This document shows, in pieces, positions 1 through 13,888 of a stretch of DNA of 64,000 nucleotides (the stretch's first letter is position 1; each line of letters starts with the position of its first letter). The notes beneath the pieces were generated by a model. It worked only from the letters and a program-made list of their open reading frames with translations, was not told the origin of the DNA and searched no databases. A program made the translations under genes and the position numbers. The DNA is from Isoetes taiwanensis. Its lineage: Eukaryota > Streptophyta > Lycopodiopsida > Isoetales > Isoetaceae. The stretch covers positions 707,109 through 771,108 of the forward strand of contig JAJEKV010000027.1 of the NCBI GenBank assembly GCA_021234155.1, given 5' to 3'.

Positions 1-3000
1 GGACACCTGAGAGGATATACCACCGCAACACATTGTTGTGCACCACCCACAAGCGAAGGGTTGCAGCAGCCCAGCCACAGAAATAAGATATAGAAGAGAA
101 GACAGAAAAACCACCACCCTCAAAATGTAGGTGGTTTTCTATGGCCAAAACCTTGCAATTCATGTTCACTTAACAGCACGTTAGTTATGATGCCTGAAAA
201 GGAGTCGTATATTTGGGTATTTTTAAACCTTTCTGTGACCGAAGAGTAGTGATCGGCATGAAACGCAATGTTCCTGCCTTAATACTTCGATTGTTTTAGA
301 AAGCAATTGATCAAGGTTTTAATTGTATAGATTGTAAATACAGAAAGCAATCGCTGGTTGGAAGGGATTGGCTTGTAAAATGAGGTTGTGTTTAATTGGT
401 TTGTTTTGGTGGGTACAATTGGATAATGGTTATGATTTTGCAACGTCAATGTTTAGAATTCAATGGTTGCAACCTCCAATGGCGAATTCCTAAAACTCAA
501 AGGGCGAAATTGGGAATAAGTAGGAATTTCAGAATTGTGAATGGTTTATACCATCATTTCATTTTTTCTTTTTTGAAACCTTTGTGGCACCGCTTTGAGC
601 CTTAGATGGATTTAACCGATCTGAAGTGGGATAGAGAGGAGGTAGCCAACATCCATGATGTGATCATGCACATCTTCACTGTTTCCATAATTGGCATTAT
701 TTATGATGTAAGAGTAAAGTTCGGCTAGAACTAAATGATCAGAACACTATGATCAGATCATGCTCCAAAGAACTCAGATCAGAAATTTCCAATGAACTTG
801 TAGTACTTTCCCTGCTAGGTACAATTTCTATTCCTACAAACTTCGCTAAGATCCTTGTATGCTTTCACCAGGTTGAACCTCAGGTGCATTTCGTAATATA
901 AAATTCACTAAGGCGGTGTAGGTTTTAATCGTGGTGTTATCTCACCTCGAACACCGACTTCCCATTCGTGGACTCTATAAAACAGAATATCACCGGCCTA
1001 TCTTTATCTATCTGTCCAGTTCAAAAATCTATTTTCCTCTGCTTGGACATCATGATTGGCCAAGCCAATCAGGCGTAAACAAGAATAATTCAGTAAAAGT
1101 GGCTGAGGAATGACTGAATAGGCCCGATAGGAAATGATTGACCAACTAGAGCAATAAATTGCACCTCGCATTTCAAGGAATCACTAATTTATGAATTAAA
1201 ACCTGCAGTTGCAAACATAGAAGATCATACAAAGAGAATGACTAATTAAATCAATTCCTATCTCCCAAAACCTACAGAAGCCACAAGCATAGAACATTCA
1301 AACATGAATTGATATATAGTGTTTTATATAATAAATTAGTTCTCTCAGACTGGAAAATATTTTGAAATACTGTACAAAAAGCACTAGACGAAGGCATTTT
1401 CTCAATGGTGTTGAATTCCTCTTTAACATTTCATGAGTTAGTTTCTTAATGACAAATGCACCACCATGTTCACCGCCCCAAGAAACACCTAATGCATAGA
1501 AGCTACAGCATAAACGAATAAAACATTTTAACACCTTTCCATGGTATGAAGCAAAATAATTCTGAACTTATTGAGTTGAAATTCTACCAAGGAAATAAAA
1601 ATGGCCTGCACCTTTAAACCGATGAGAGAGCATCTACTGTACTAAGAGGCCATGAGATTATATCATCATGGGGGAATTGTAAGGTTGAGGGCAGAGCAGT
1701 CAAATAAGTGTTCCTATCATATGAGTGAAATATTTTGATAATTTCTATTCTCATCTAAATGAGGATCACCCAATTTTACGATGTCTCCTCGTATGTAATG
1801 TGTACCCAAACAGGCAATCGACTGCTCCTCCAGTCAGACTTTCTGGGATTTCATGACTTAGTATAATTTGCAGTCAACAAAACAATGCAATCCTTGAAAT
1901 GCATAAACAATCTCAAATTGTTTGGCATGCCTCCTGTGAAGTAAAGGGAGCTGAACCTGGGATCAGAATTGCCTTATTCAAAGATTCAGAAGATCAGCGA
2001 TCTAAACCCACTGGCGCATCATGGAATTCTGAGAACTTCCCCATTCTCTCACACCGTGTCGCAGGTCAGGCACCTGAAGCAGAAACAGAACCAAATCCAG
2101 ATTAAGAACCGAAGAGTAATCTCACCTCAAGAGGCCTCCAAATTAACTGACACTTTCTATACATGTCTTTATATTAAATTTATTGGCCCAATATTTTAGA
2201 TGAAATAAACACCACTATCCACTGTGATTCTATCTTAGTATACTTGAGAATCAATGAAGAAGAGAAAATTTTGACATGTGACATCCAGCTCACAGACTTA
2301 TATGAACTAAGATGTCTACTGAGACTGTAATTTTATAAAGTCCGCCATACAGAGACGTCCTTAACCTTCCAAGGAGGTCATGGAATAGGAAAAGAGACCA
2401 AACTTTGAGACATTCTACCAAACAAGTAGAAGGACTCCAGAACAGAGAAATCTGAAGAATTAGCATTATGACATTTTGGAAAACAAATTCAGAAGAAAGA
2501 AACAATCAAAGGACAAAGAAGGTTCATGTTAAAGATTTCTAACCCCAGCCTTTCGAAGAAGGCCAGGATATAATTTTTCTTCCTTAGAATCATCTTTTAA
2601 ACATGTTTCGGAAGAGACACCTCAGCTGTTGTCTCCAAACAACGCAGACCACCAGAAGTTGTCAATTTGTGCCAACATGGACCAGGCCACGCCCAGGCTC
2701 TGTGTGATTCGAACCGGCTTAACCGTGAATCGTAGTTAAATTTTCCTGCCAGATCATTTGTTTGGCAAAAGTACACTGGCGCAGATTTCAGATTTAACCG
2801 TAAAGAGTATTTCAGACTTCGCCTCCAAGCATCGCGCCTTTGCGAATCCCTGAATCATCTACTGTTTCACTTTCAGGCACGAACAATTCAGTTCAAAATC
2901 ACTGGCAGCACCAATTTGATTTCCTTTTCACACAGAGTTAGCTTTTTTCAAAATCTGATCCAGTTACTTCCTACTTTTCGTATGTTTTTCCTGGAGGCAA

Positions 3001-4740
3001 ACCTTTTTTCCTGTAGAGCTGTAACGGTCCAGACGCAGCCTTTTTCTTTTTTTCCGCCTTGAATCCTCCCACTGCAGCCTTATGGAAGGAGAATCGGGTT
3101 AAAGGCAGGTAGATATGTTCCTCGCCAACCTCTATCCAAGCAGAACTTATTCCATCCAATTTAATCTAATGGAAAAGAAGGAAAAATAACAGAGAGAAAA
3201 CAAGCTGAGGGCATCTGGATTGTTTGAACATCTGTCTCCAAGATCCCATGCAAACAGTCCGAAAGTGAAAGATTTCGAATTAGAAATAATACATATATTG
3301 AGGAAACAAACCTTCTTAGTTCTAAATGAAACGAATCCATGAAGATCAATTAACATTTGAAGTAGCATGAAATCAGATGGAAGTATTTATACTATCAGAA
3401 GATCCATGATCAGCAACAACTGATCCCAGAATTGGAAGAAATTAAATTACCAAAGATAAAATATCCATTCAGTTTGAATGTAATACTAAGTAAACCTGAG
3501 ATGATATAAAACATCAGAACTCAGAGAGTAAAATTTGTGTAAAGGTAAATAAGATTTTATTACCATTTTCAATGCATGTATAAATAGTTTAGATATCAAG
3601 AAAAGAAGAGATATATAATCAAGTTATCTAGTACTTGGTTTCATAGATGTATAAATTTGAAATATAGAAGGTGCAATTAGTAGGAACCACTAGATAACAT
3701 AGTAAAATTTGTAAACTTTGACTATGAATATCATTTATATCAGAGATTATAGATTTTAATTTTATTCACAATTAGAAAGTTTAAGTTTGGCCGAATATTG
3801 ATTAATAACCTGTAGTCATGTTCGTTAAATGGAAGTTTTCTGCCTCTAGATTTCAGCAATTCTCACTAGGATTTGCACTATGTAGTTTGTCTGAGTTTTA
3901 AACCAGCTCTGGAGCTAAACATTTCTGCACATGTTTGCTAATACATTAAAATAAACTGGTCTGGCGAAGATTTAATTTGGAATTGTGCGCCACGCCCACA
4001 AGAGATATTCACCGCAATTTACCAGAATTGCCTCTGAACGAAGCATTGAATCTAATGATTTTAAATGGCACATAATGTTATTATTGATTAAATTATAATA
4101 TTTTACCCTTTAGATACAGGAAGAACATTTCATTACTTTTAATTTATGTTCGATAAAGAACCAGAATGGGTAATTTTTCTAGTTTTCAAGAGGCAAAACT
4201 TTGCTATTCCTGAAAATGGCCCATTCCCTGCAGGAGCCTTAACTTTCGTTGTTGGCCTGGGTATTTTATCAACCCTCCATTTGAACACAGAAAAGATAAA
4301 TATATTGATAAATTTAAGGAACCTGACTATGGTCCGCTTATATGCAAATCTTTAGAATGCATGTTATCAAGGGTCAAAGAAGAGGCTAAATAAGAATCGA
4401 AATGACTGAAACTCACTGAAAATACTAACCATGATTTCTATTCGTTTTATCTTTTCCTACCTATGCCACAAAAGTAGTATTCTTGGGAGGCCTTTATTTT
4501 GCTTAGCATTGAAGGCACATGCAGAAAGATCATCCTAAAAAAGGGATTTTAAAATATACAAGATCATTACAAAAAGTAGAATCTGTTAAATGGAGACATT
4601 ACTATCAAATAATTGGAGGAAAAGCCTGACAAAAATAAAGTGCGAGAAACCCATGGTCAGCAGTAGCATATGGGCAAGATATTTGAGGAGACAACAAAAA
4701 TCTGGAGATACTGAGATCAAGAGATTCAAAAGGGCTCAGA
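1..4740. other. AT-rich intergenic DNA, no gene recognised
   Basis: Both strands hold only short open frames (under about 80 codons) without recognisable motifs. The stretch is AT-rich with scattered short A or T runs. I see no terminal inverted repeats, long direct repeats or RNA gene. A decayed transposon or the distal flank of an unseen gene cannot be excluded. Confidence 0.5.
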
Positions 4741-4759
4741 GATTTTTAAATTGATTCTG

Positions 4760-5345
4760 GATCTCGAGACAAGATCCTACCTGATCCTGTAAGACTTCTG
4801 GCCTCATGGGACTGCTTGGACAAGACGGTATTGGACTGGCCATGGCCCATCATCCTCGTCCAAATCCCTCGTGTACATCAAGGCTTGGCTCATACGAGAT
4901 CCTGTGGCCGGATCACCAGTGCATCCCATCCCAGATCCTGAGCCATTGAGGAGTGGTGAATTACGGAAGTTTTCGCCGATGATCTCAGCCGGATCCCCGC
5001 ACGAGCACGATCCTCCGATCCTGCCTGAAGTCGATAATTCATGACGCCAGGGATCGCTTCCTCCAGATCTCGGCGACTTAGCTGACGGCGACGGCCCGGA
5101 TCTCCCCCAGGCATCATAATCTGCCAATCGCGATTCGCTGAGATCTCTCCTCCGGATCCTCGCACTTTGACGGGATCCTTCGATGACGCCATAATAACGG
5201 CGACGCATTCGCTGAGATCTCTCTGATTCGAAAAATTTTATCGGCGATCCCGCCCTCCGTGATCACCGCTGCGGTCGCGAATGCATGCAAGCGCGTATTC
5301 CGTTGCAGTGGTCTCTCCTCCTGATCCTGGCGCACGTGATCCGTC
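4760..5345. repeat. GATC-crowded GC-rich block
   Basis: This block is much richer in G and C than its surroundings and contains 21 GATC tetranucleotides in about 585 bases, where two or three would be expected by chance. Many sit in GGATCC, AGATCT or GATCCT contexts. A phrase near ATTCGCTGAGATCTCTC occurs at about 5154 and again at about 5208, and a looser version (CTCTCCTCCTGATCCT) at about 5313, so the block looks like a degenerate internal repeat. A 134-codon minus-strand frame at 4804-5208 is open, but its composition (Arg, Ser, Gly, Asp) is what a repeated GATC-type sequence would give; I do not call it a gene. It could be part of a decayed retroelement leader or a satellite relic. Confidence 0.6.
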
Positions 5346-8300
5346 CGAACTGAGAGGGGCAAGGCTTAAGTGGCAGGGCTGCTGCACCAGCCATAAGCTT
5401 ATCCCCGATAAATCACATATTCCCAAGACACCACCTCATACTATCTCACTTATCTGTCAAGACTTCCTCTTTCTCGCGCCACAAGAGTCTCCCACGAGAG
5501 GGCCTCTAATGGTGGTTGGCTTTGTAAGGTGTGACTATGGGATGTAGGGTAGCGGTGATTTATATCAGTTCCTTTGGTGGTCTTTGAGGCTTTAGCCTTC
5601 GAATTGATTAACAGGTTTAACCATCTGCTAATGATGGGGCGAATTTTCTAATAGCCCCACGCCTTTTCGCTCATCCGTAACGCATAAGAATTTACCGCGT
5701 AGCCTGAATCAGACATCCCTTCGCCTAACCGTATAAGGTCCGATTGAGCACAGCGGACGAAAAGAGAAGGCATTTTAAAAGCTTTGGTAACTTTGAACTT
5801 GCACCCGCTTCCTGGCCCAGGCTTGCTCAGTAGCCTTTCCAATGGAAGATGGTATTTAAAACCTTCCTTGTATCCTTTTCTGCCATTCCATAGATTTCAA
5901 ACTGTATCCCGGCCGAGTTGTGGATTCCCGTGATTCAAATTTGACCTCGATTACCATCAAATTGGGCCAATTTCCTATTCTTCCGCAGCACTATGGTCAG
6001 ATCAACCGCTTTACTTGCATTCTTGTCCCGATGGCATGCCCGATGGCACAAACACACTTGGACCTAAGTACATGGGAGGAGGTGGCACCGTCTCCCTAGA
6101 GGAGCCTCGATGACGCTTGAACTAAGGCTCTGTGACGCAAAAGCAAGGATCGAATCTGTGGCTAAGGTCAAAAGAATGAAGGTAATGGAGGTAACCCTAA
6201 TGGCCTTTCTGGAGAGGCCGCCATAATATTTGTGATATAAGCCCGTGAAATCAACGAGGCTTTTCATCAACAGCAGTTCCTCGCTGGGGTTGCAACCCAC
6301 CGGGCATTCAGGAAGGGCTAAAGCATGGCGCTCACCATCTATAATGGAGCAGGAAAGGAGAGAAGTAGACTTAATGAAAAGCATCAAGTCTGCATAACAA
6401 GATCACTGGTATTGAAGCAAGAGAAGATTGATTTGTAAGTCAAACAATCATGAGACGAAGAACTTCACACCTAGATGAAGATTACTAAAGTTACATGTGG
6501 CTTATATTGGGTATTTTTAACATAAGATTAAATCGAGGTCCAATTTAGGCCTGCACAAGATAAGGGCGAATCTTCTCGTACCTCACTAACTCTCAGCGAA
6601 AGCCTGTGCCCGAACGACATGTTGGTAGTCCTAAGGTAACTACGAGGAGGTTAAAAGAGCCTCCTTAAGGCATAGAAGACGGTTACTAAAAAGCCTGGCA
6701 TCCTCGAAGCCAGGTTCGGACATACGTCCCAATAGTCCCATGTGCGGGCGGCGTCTCGCCTTCGCCGCCAGCGCCCGTTTCCCGAGAATGTTAACTACCT
6801 CCATCCCTTGTCTCGATCATAAGGTTTTTCTCGCTCTGTGGAATTCCTCCATCTCATAGTCACCATCTCGTTCGGTACTCCCATATCTTGGCCGTAATCT
6901 GGCTCCGGGAGGCCTCGATCATCCCTTCTGTACGTGCCTGCACTGCTCTTCATACTCCCGAAAGTGTCTCATCTCGAGAAGACCTACGTGAATAAATATA
7001 TATGTTATTTGGAACAATTTTCCTATATCTAATTTTTAAGGAAGAGAATTAAACATTGAAGAGAAAAGCACACCAATGGTTTTCATTGCACAAGAAAATA
7101 TAAGGAAAACCCGATATATATATATAAGAGAAGAGTATTAGATGTGTGATGTCTATTGGGAAGGTAATGGCAAAATTACTTAAACTAGATATATAATCGT
7201 TCGTTTAAAAACTTAGAACCAAGAGGTCGGCCCTTCAACATCTTGTGCTTGGGTACAAACCAAAAAGTTCGTCGATGTCGTTGCAGAGTAGCACACCAGG
7301 ATTAACCGATGAGCAGTCGATGAAGCCATCTGAAATACTGGTGGAAATAATGGCGCTGCAACCAGCAGACTCATGTTCATCCAAGAACCAATGTCATGGT
7401 CAAACACCGCAATGGCTAGATCACGATTCACCCTGTGACGACCCTGCTCCGCGTTAGAGCTAATTTATGGTGGTCGGGTCGCGGGTTGAAAGTGCCTCGA
7501 AAGTGCCCATGCCACCGCCTCGCCAGTAATACCGAGCTTTTAGCAGAAGAGAACCCTCGTCTCGCTGTGAGGAAAGTCGACACAAGAAGAACGGGTGATA
7601 TGGCATTTCAACCGAACCATCTGATGGGCTATGAAGAGGCCAACCCGTGACCCGTTCGCGCTCCCTCCTCCATGGCAAAATCCTTCTTCTCCGGAAAGCA
7701 CAATCGCTCTCATCACATAAATCCTCCATGGTTGGTCGCTCCCATCTTGACCCACTTATTATCGTTGATGTTGGGCACATGTGGCCCGTAGCATTGAAAA
7801 CCGATTCTGAACCGAGGATGGAGTACCGAATCATTAACCTACCGTAGCGGATAATGCTAGTCGATAGGCTCAACATCAAGAGGTCGATAGTTGAGCGCTT
7901 GAGTGTATCTCCCAAGCACATAGATTCGACAAGAATAATCAATGAAGTCATGTTGACCCCGATTAAATCATAGAGAAGATGAGCCGCCTTTTGCTTGCCC
8001 TTATTGGCGATGTGCTGATACGCCCATTGAATGTCGCCGAGCAGCAACAATCTTGATCCCCCAACCTTGATGGTAGAAAGCTTCAGCTTGTCGACAAGAG
8101 CTGGTCCTTACCACGGTGTTGCTTCTATTAATAATTCCTTCCATCTACAAAGTCGGCATAGCGACCGTCATCCTCCCGATCCGGAGGAAGTGGGGACTTG
8201 GCTTGCTCTAAAGTCGGTCGTACCGTCAACATACCTATCTATAATAAGAGCAAGGGCAACCGGCCTCAAAGTACGTACCGCTAGAGCCACAATCAATAAT

Positions 8301-11300
8301 TAGCGGTTTAGCGCATCGCCTCGAATGCCCTTAAGAATATCATAATCGGTGGCGGTCATCCCCAAACATGTTCTCTAAGATATCCTTATGAAGATAGGTT
8401 GAGGCGCTTCCCCGAAAGCAACTCTGTCTGGGGCAGGATTTCCTCATCGGCAAAACCTAGGAAGGTCTCTTTACATAATCGTGGTGTAAGCAGACAAGTC
8501 AAGTTTTATGAGGTCGACTGCAGACACCCGCAACATGGGATCCAAGAGGTAGGGGAACCGATCCCATTGCTCACCTCCCATGTACCATGCTAGCGCCCGC
8601 CGTAATATCGCAGACGAGAGGATGGGAGGAGGAAGAAACTGCAGTGAGTAAGAAATAATGAAACCCTAAAATGAATGTCGGGCGAAAGTCAAGACGACGC
8701 TCGAGTAAAATTATTATTGTTGTTATATTTTATATTTATTTATTTACCCTCATTTTTATTCCTAAAGAGGCTCGGCAAATTCACCCTGCCGAGATAAGGG
8801 CATGTTGGCTGTGTGAGCGATCCTACTCTCATGCAGAATTGTCCTTATGTTTCCAGACCGCCCACCGGGCCATGGCCTAATCTTGATTGGGACATCCTTC
8901 GAGTCCGCCAACTAACATGTCGCGAGGACTGTGCCCCGGTGCACATTCACTCATAAGGCCTCATATTCTTGCGTACCATTGAAAACCCGCCGAAAGTCGC
9001 CTCCGTTATTTCCAAATTCATAGGTAATAAGTAGACAAAGAAGCTCTTCAGAATTACGGATGTCGGTAGCACAATAATATAATTTTGCTTCTCCGAAATG
9101 GCCTGTATTGGTGCCTGAAACGTTGATCCCGACCAAAGCCGACGTTAGCTGCTGGTAAGATCCCAAGACAATTTATGGCCGCCGCAGATAACCTTAAGAT
9201 GCGCTGCCGTGCACCCCGCTGTTTCGGGTGCCGAAAGCAATGATGGCAAACAAGGATCTTATTGTTGGTAGCGGAATTTTTGGCAATCAGCGGCCGGGTC
9301 ATGCAGGAAATGAGGTTACCAACGCCACGGGGCACGCGACTATAAAAGGTGATCCATTCAACCCGCTAGTGCCTATGTCTATTGCGCAGCTAAGAAAAGC
9401 CGCCACGCTAAGGATAAAGCTCCCTTGCGCCGCTTGTGGACTTTGCTCCATTGAGTCGGCGTTAACCGTAGCGCCACCGACACCTGCCGTAAGGGATTGC
9501 TAACCTTCTCCCGAGAATTTAGCCATCTTTCCATGAGATCCGGCTTCCTCCTTTAGAGGGTAGAATGTGAGATAGCTCAGAACCGTACAAGTCACCAGCA
9601 AGGGTCATACCCATGAGTCCTCCTCCAGACCAAAGGGCGAGCTTTGCGCCAACTTCAAAGAGTTACTAAACCTAGGTTTCATTCTGACCGTGAAGTGTTT
9701 CGCTTTACGCCCTATCCTTTGTTAAGAAAAAGATTTTCGGTCGCAATGAATTCAAAACCATGACAATGATAGGTTCCCTTGTAGATTGATTTTCTTTATT
9801 TATATAGGGAAGTGGTCCCTTCCAACACGAAATTCGTTATATTATTGATATATAACGACGACATGTGCCACGAGCGCTCGCGGGACCAGCCCATGTATAG
9901 AGGGTTGCCGGATGACCGACCCTTCAGATCCTATTGCCTCATTAGCTGTGTCAATTTCGTTGTTTATCATAAGCCAAACGGGACTTTGGTCCTTAAACTC
10001 TTTCCGATGATAAGTTGTAAGATGCACCTTGGTGCCGACACTCGCGGTTATATTTTCAACTTCAATGTATTACCGTCCAATAATTAGTATTTTCTACTTC
10101 AGTCTCTTCAAATAACTCCGCCTCGACATTCAACCCCAATGCTTGCGACAAGATTGCTTTTAAAGGGAGGGGGAGAAATTTATTCACGTTGTTTTTAAGA
10201 TAGATTTAACGATTTATATGGTGCATAACGAGGAATATCGACGCCTCACCACTAAAAGCGGGCACGCCACCATGGGGTATTGTAACTCCCAGGTGGTTGA
10301 TGTCTTTGGTATGGATTGCACTTTAGTTAATTTGGATCATTAAAGATAATAACCCATAATCTAAATTAAGGGTTAAACGGATTAATTAGGTTAATTACCG
10401 CCTGCGTCGTTCCAGCTCAAATCGACACGATGGGACTTCAAAATGGTCAACCTGACCTCATCCCACTGACCCCGTACCCAAAAGGAAGTGGAGCCGAGCG
10501 CCTACCTCGCTGCCAAGCCGAGCCACCACAACAAGCACTTATACCGTAGTCAAGGTAGAGCATCAAGACCTGTGAAGATGAAGCACCAAACTAACGGGTC
10601 CGAACTCGTGGGTGGCTAGTATAGCCTGGTGACTGCAGGGAGGAAGGCTGGGCACTCCAGTTGTGCTTGTTCAGTTTACAGCTTACTTGTGAACCACCCC
10701 TTATCAAAGCAGTGAGTTCTCTATTTCCTCGACTGGCCCTGTTCTTAAAGGATGGATTGATAGTTCTCGGTATTAGTATTACTTGAAATGGGATTACGGG
10801 GAGACCTCGAGCCATTTACCCGTAGTATGCCCTAGATAGAGCCTCAGATATCCCATTAGATGCGTCAGTACAAGAGTATCAACGCCTAGATGCTAAGGCG
10901 GATTGGTTTAGCACCAAAGAAGGGACGCAAAGTGGTGAAGTGGGGGTGGGTCCACCCAATACAAAGGCCCCGGGCATAGACCCGATAGCTTCCGCCGTCA
11001 GAGGGCTTGGTATGGGTCCGGGACACCGGTGTGTAGAGGTGTGATCCGTGATGGAGCATCTTGCACCCTGAGCAGATTTAGGGTGAGGTGCCCGCACGGA
11101 TGCTGGTCGACAAGCAAGACGATTCTCTAGCTCACCCATGGAACCACCGTGATCCTCGAAGCGGTTTCTTTCCCCGCCTGCCTTCATCGGGATCGCGGGT
11201 TCATAGAACCCTCCCCGGAGTAGGCTCAAGTGGTGATGGCCGAGCCTCTCCCGAAGGCATGGGTTATTACAGCGTGAATCGACCCATATGCAAAGTGTGC

Positions 11301-12060
11301 ACGGGAGGGCTGATGGAGTGGACAACCCTACTGACAGCCTCTATGTTGTATCAATCCACAGTTATACCTCGCTCCACGATCTCTTTGAGTGTCGAGCCGC
11401 CGGCCTATCCTCACGAGTCTAACCGGTAGAACTCGGGGTTTGGGGGTGTTTTCTTAGTTTAGATGCATATTCTTTCGTCGCTGGTATTTGATGGATGCGC
11501 GCCCACCCCTTCGTGGTGGTTATTTATATATGCATTTGCGCCGGTGGTGCTAACATGTATTCACACGCTTCCGCTTAGGAGTCCCACTCTAAGGGTAATG
11601 AATGACACCTCCGGTCCTTTCACCGGGCATCTCCCCATGTGGCTCCCGGATAGACCAGGGCTCGCTCGCGGGCGGCTATGGTCGCCATGGAGGAAAGTTC
11701 CTTTATGTATACCACGGGTCGATATATTCGAGCCACATTCTTCACGTAGTGCGGATTTTATGTGCATTTCATGGTATTTTATAGGGTATCGGAAAGCACC
11801 TTTTCGTCAGGAAACGCACATAAACTTTTATTTCGCCCTAATGACGGCATTGTTTAAATGCACTTAACGGCTTTGTTTATTGCCAATTTGCAAAGTCAAT
11901 TTTTTGTTGTAGTGCCATAAACCTAGACTTCTTATTCGCGCTTTACAAATGCCTTTCTAGAAACGTGAAGATTGTAGGTGGTGTGTTTTAGGGTAAAATT
12001 TGATTTATAAGTGCACTTTTATGTTCTTTATTGCCTATGCATAAATATAGGAGATGCTTA
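5346..12060. other. Gene-poor, moderately GC-rich stretch, probably decayed repeats
   Basis: Composition is more GC-rich than the first 4.7 kb and CpG is fairly common, yet no frame encodes a recognisable domain. The longest frame is 196 codons on the minus strand (7460-8050). It has no retroelement motif I can recognise (no Y-x-D-D, no integrase HHCC, no RNase H core). I found no LTR pair by eye. Old DNA from nested transposons is the likeliest reading, but this is inference. Confidence 0.4.
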
Positions 12061-12136
12061 ACATTTATTCATTGTTAGAACAAAACATTTATTCATGGTC
12101 AAGATAACTTAACATTTATTCATGACATTTATTCAT
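12061..12136. repeat. Four copies of ACATTTATTCAT
   Basis: The 12-base word ACATTTATTCAT starts at 12061, 12085, 12112 and 12125, separated by short unlike spacers. This is a small local expansion in AT-rich sequence with no visible coding role. Confidence 0.8.
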
Positions 12137-13767
12137 GGGCGACCATCATCGGATTTACATAATAAATATCGTTGTGTACGTTTGGACTTCTTTGTATGTA
12201 GAATCTAGAACCAATTGGATATTTCTATTTATGAATTATCTCCAAGTAGTCCTATGTTTTGTGCTATGCCCTAGAATGTCTCCAACGATAGAAAAATCCC
12301 GTGAATAGGCACACAATCGGCCACCCACAAGGTGGGCTATGAATTTGCACCATAGAAATGGCACTGTCCCATCAAATTGCAATCGATGTACCAATCCTCA
12401 CTAAGCACGAACGACTCTCAACTGATGCTGGCCAGCACAATAATGGGAGCCCATACCCAAATGGTTACCCCTACTATTGGCTTCCGCACTACCAATTTAT
12501 TCTTACAATCCCTACGTGCTGAATGGACAACTTTTCAAAAACTAAATGCCCCAAAGCTTGAAGCAAGTTGCAAACAAATAGCATTCTAACGCGAGTCAGG
12601 TAGATGTAAGATAACAAATCACATTATATCCGGTGCCACACAATACAAAAATAACCTTGGCATAATCAATGGACCATACAACTCATGTTGCTACATAAAG
12701 ATTACACCCTTCCACTTATCGTAATCTGGTGTACAAACTGGTCTCAAATTTCAACTCATCTTTATAGCAAGGGCCCAAGTCTATTTTTAAAATACACGTC
12801 TAACCACCTTTATTAAGATATTCAAACCCTCTATAAAAATTCTTAATCACAATGCACACTTTCCGCTGCACCTTGGCATTGCTATCCACCCATCCTCTTT
12901 GCATCATATTAAGGTACTTGATCAGGGGCCAAATTCAAAATAAAATACGTACTAGCAAATATTGTCACTCCCTCGGTCCCATTCAACACCAACCCCATTG
13001 GTTAAGATGGTTATTTGACGAAATTTTGAAAATAGAAAGTTATAAAAACCAATTTAGAGTTTACACCTCAAAAAATGTATCAATACCCTAAAATAAAAAA
13101 TCATGCCTGCTGACCTCGCTTCTCCTTTGCCCCAATTTACTCTGCATAACTTGTATATATATATATATAGTAATAAAAGCAAAATGTAGTTTAAAGTAGC
13201 ATTCAGTCATTAAAGTTTTTTCTCAATAACCTTCATTTTGGACCCAACATTAGTTAGCCCGTATTCCAATCGGGCAACATTGCGGAGGAGCACTGGATGC
13301 TGGAACAAATGGCCACTGACTGCTGTTGGGATTCCACCGCAGTGGAAATTCGGTGGAGTCGGCCACAGGATTTTTGTGACCTGGGATGCTGTCTCTAAGC
13401 AGATGGTCGAAGATGCACTCCAAAAGATGACAGCTTGCTTCAAGAAAAGCTTCAATTACAAAACTTATCACTACCAGAATGTCAAGCGCTCCCAAGACTT
13501 TGATTCGAAGAGGTATTTGTTGCAAGCAAGGTTGCAACCGGCCGTGAATGGTGAATCGTGGGTCTAGTTATTATTTTGAGAAACTAGTGAACGATTTTGT
13601 CTTGATTAATTCTTGTTTTAAAGGGTTTGTCGGCCACCATTGTCCCGACAAAAAGACATGCGTAGGGTGCATCTTCCTCGACCTAATTTTTCTGGGATTT
13701 CCGCCATGCTAAAGATCCACAACCCTTATATAAATCCATATTGAATTTACAGAGCAAGAGTGGAAGT
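12137..13767. other. Intergenic DNA with a short TA microsatellite
   Basis: No gene recognised. A TA-dinucleotide run lies near 13153-13168. A 109-codon plus-strand frame (13238-13567) overlaps a 95-codon minus-strand frame over the same GC-balanced stretch. Neither shows a known motif. The absence of stops over about 300 bases on both strands hints at old coding sequence, but I cannot name it. Confidence 0.4.
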
Positions 13768-13888
13768 CTTATGGCATGCTTTTCACGCTAGGGGTTCTGC
13801 CCCAAGATTCTCATCGGCCATAACACCGCCAGATAGACGCCTTATGGCATGCTTTTCACGCTAGGTTCTACCCCATTCTCATCGCCAT
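13768..13888. repeat. Tandem duplication of about 50 bp
   Basis: A segment beginning CTTATGGCATGCTTTTCACG occurs at 13768-13821 and again at 13841-13888. Both copies continue with GCTAGG, a TTCTxCCCC core, ATTCTCATCG and CCAT. The second copy lacks a few bases. The 19-base spacer is unrelated. It looks like a local duplication that has drifted slightly. Confidence 0.8.

Noticed and set aside
4804-5208. 134-codon minus-strand frame in the GATC-rich block
   Set aside because: The frame follows from repetition of GATC-rich words, and its residue mix reflects that. No domain is seen.
7460-8050. 196-codon minus-strand frame
   Set aside because: No recognisable motif, with overlapping open frames on the other strand in the same GC-richer patch. 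It could be old transposon coding sequence, but nothing supports a call.
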